From: JANRLF01 sp033762815
Lineage (GTDB): Bacteria; Bacteroidota; Bacteroidia; Chitinophagales; CAIOSU01
Reading direction: 5' to 3'
Assembly: GCA_033762815.1 (NCBI GenBank)
Contig: JANRLF010000001.1
Span: 1 to 64,000 of the forward strand
Length of the DNA stretch: 64,000 bases
A program made the position numbers and the translations under genes. The notes beneath the pieces were generated by a model. It ran no database searches. It saw only the letters and a list, made by a program, of their open reading frames with translations, and had not been told where the DNA came from. Positions 63,405-64,000 of this stretch are shown here, piece after piece; the first letter of the stretch is position 1; each line of letters starts with the position of its first letter.

Positions 63405-64000
63405 ATGCACCAAGGAATTTATGAAGAGCTCATTAGTAAGCTTGTAAAATCTAAAATAGAAAATTTAGGGAAAGAACAGTTTTACATTAAGGAATCCCCT
63501 ATCGATCGTACGGAAGCAGCGACAATTTTATCTAATTACTTGGCAGTTACATTGCGTAAAGCATTCAATTCTATTAAAAGCAGTGATTCTCTGGAAAGAC
63601 AAATAGAGATATCTAATATGATAATCATTCTTTTGAGGGACGAGCTTTCGAAAACAGAGTTCAATGATGATATTATTGAAGAAAATGGTAGAATTTTAAA
63701 AGCTGTTTTTTCAAAAGTAGATGCATCTTTCTCAGATTTTGACAGTCATTTAGATGAAATTACACCCTATACCCGCTTATCATATAGTGAATTATTTACG
63801 GGTGGAAATGTAGGTATTTCTTTAGATAGTGAGCTAAGAAAAGAGATATTGTCAGCTGATAGGATTGACTTGTTAGTTTCATTTATAAAGTGGAATGGTA
63901 TAAGAATATTGGAGAAAGAACTTAGGGAATTTACTAATCGAGGGGGTAAACTACGAGTAATCACAACTACATATATCGGTGCAACCGATGCAAAAGCTGT
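63405..64000 (+). CDS. N-terminus of a PLD/helicase (DUF3427-type) protein, cut by window end
   Basis: The frame is open from ATG 63405 to the last base (198 codons) with no stop. After a helical N-terminus (about 1-110), the segment ELRKEILSADRIDLLVSFIKW and the following LREFTNRGGKLRVITTTYIGATD matches the phospholipase D-like domain that opens DEAD/DEAH helicases of the DUF3427 type. These are predicted nucleic-acid-processing enzymes often found in defence or mobile regions. GC content is about 33% in sampled stretches, far below its neighbour, which suggests horizontal transfer. A TATATTTC -7-like element at 63393-63400 lies 5 bases before the ATG. Confidence 0.75.
   Translation, partial: MHQGIYEELISKLVKSKIENLGKEQFYIKESPIDRTEAATILSNYLAVTLRKAFNSIKSSDSLERQIEISNMIIILLRDELSKTEFNDDIIEENGRILKAVFSKVDASFSDFDSHLDEITPYTRLSYSELFTGGNVGISLDSELRKEILSADRIDLLVSFIKWNGIRILEKELREFTNRGGKLRVITTTYIGATDAKA

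Overview
The window is a chromosomal segment of a Bacteroidota bacterium, most likely from the Chitinophagales/Saprospirales/Sphingobacteriales side of the phylum. The evidence is the lipid, surface and secretion gene content (PorT- and PorP/SprF-like type IX secretion parts, both type A and type B T9SS sorting domains, a SusC-style TonB receptor paired with a DUF4249 lipoprotein, an LptE-like lipoprotein) and the recurring Bacteroidota promoter signature (TTG or TTTG, about 20 nt, then TAnnTTTG). No rRNA or tRNA gene was found. One small SRP RNA gene was found. The species cannot be named from sequence alone.

Layout. 1-1167: non-coding, made of nested hairpins and two related composite elements that each end in ten 11-bp units. 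1168-3161: serA, then a small predicted outer-membrane protein. 3154-9988 (minus): a compact housekeeping operon, miaB - sigma54 activator - lptE - TPR-like protein - CoA-transferase - scpB - rluB-like. 10073-13185 (minus): TonB receptor and DUF4249 lipoprotein. 13300-14139: ceramidase-like membrane hydrolase. 14420-17724 (plus): tig-clpP-clpX, a protein folding and proteolysis operon. 17793-19148: cytochrome P450. 19324-25017: 1,897-residue PKD/Ig surface protein. 25227-26328: rpsF-rpsR-rplI with clear promoter and terminator. 26732-43477: one uninterrupted gene for a 5,581-residue secreted protein, about a quarter of the window. 43571-44455: a tandem 130-bp repeat with an embedded GIY-YIG nuclease gene. 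44508-47911: PhoD-like phosphatase, porT-like gene, ubiE/menG and engB. 47977-48866: a His-rich membrane peptide and a toxin-antitoxin-like pair. 48989-54003: PorP/SprF partner and a type B T9SS substrate. 54080-57914: peptide transporter, a lysine-rich micro-protein, a thioredoxin-like protein and an acyl-CoA carboxylase subunit. 58165-60593: ferredoxin, COQ4-like protein, ArsR regulator and old yellow enzyme. 60692-60786: SRP RNA. 60897-63309: DedA, Fic and a UbiA-like membrane protein. 63405-64000: start of a PLD/helicase gene in much AT-richer DNA, cut by the window end.

How the genes work together. Three very large secreted proteins depend on the T9SS. Its PorT-like component and one PorP/SprF-like partner are in the same window. 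One giant protein carries a type A tail and the two PKD proteins carry type B tails. The most notable items are the 5,581-residue protein (27 copies of a Cys-paired 69-residue repeat and five P-domains), the duplicated 11-bp arrays, the GIY-YIG gene inside a dispersed-repeat array, several promoters placed so close to the start codon that the mRNAs should be leaderless, an SRP RNA without a GNRA tetraloop, and the sharp GC drop at about 63.3 kb. All functional names come from motif recognition by eye. No database search was run.
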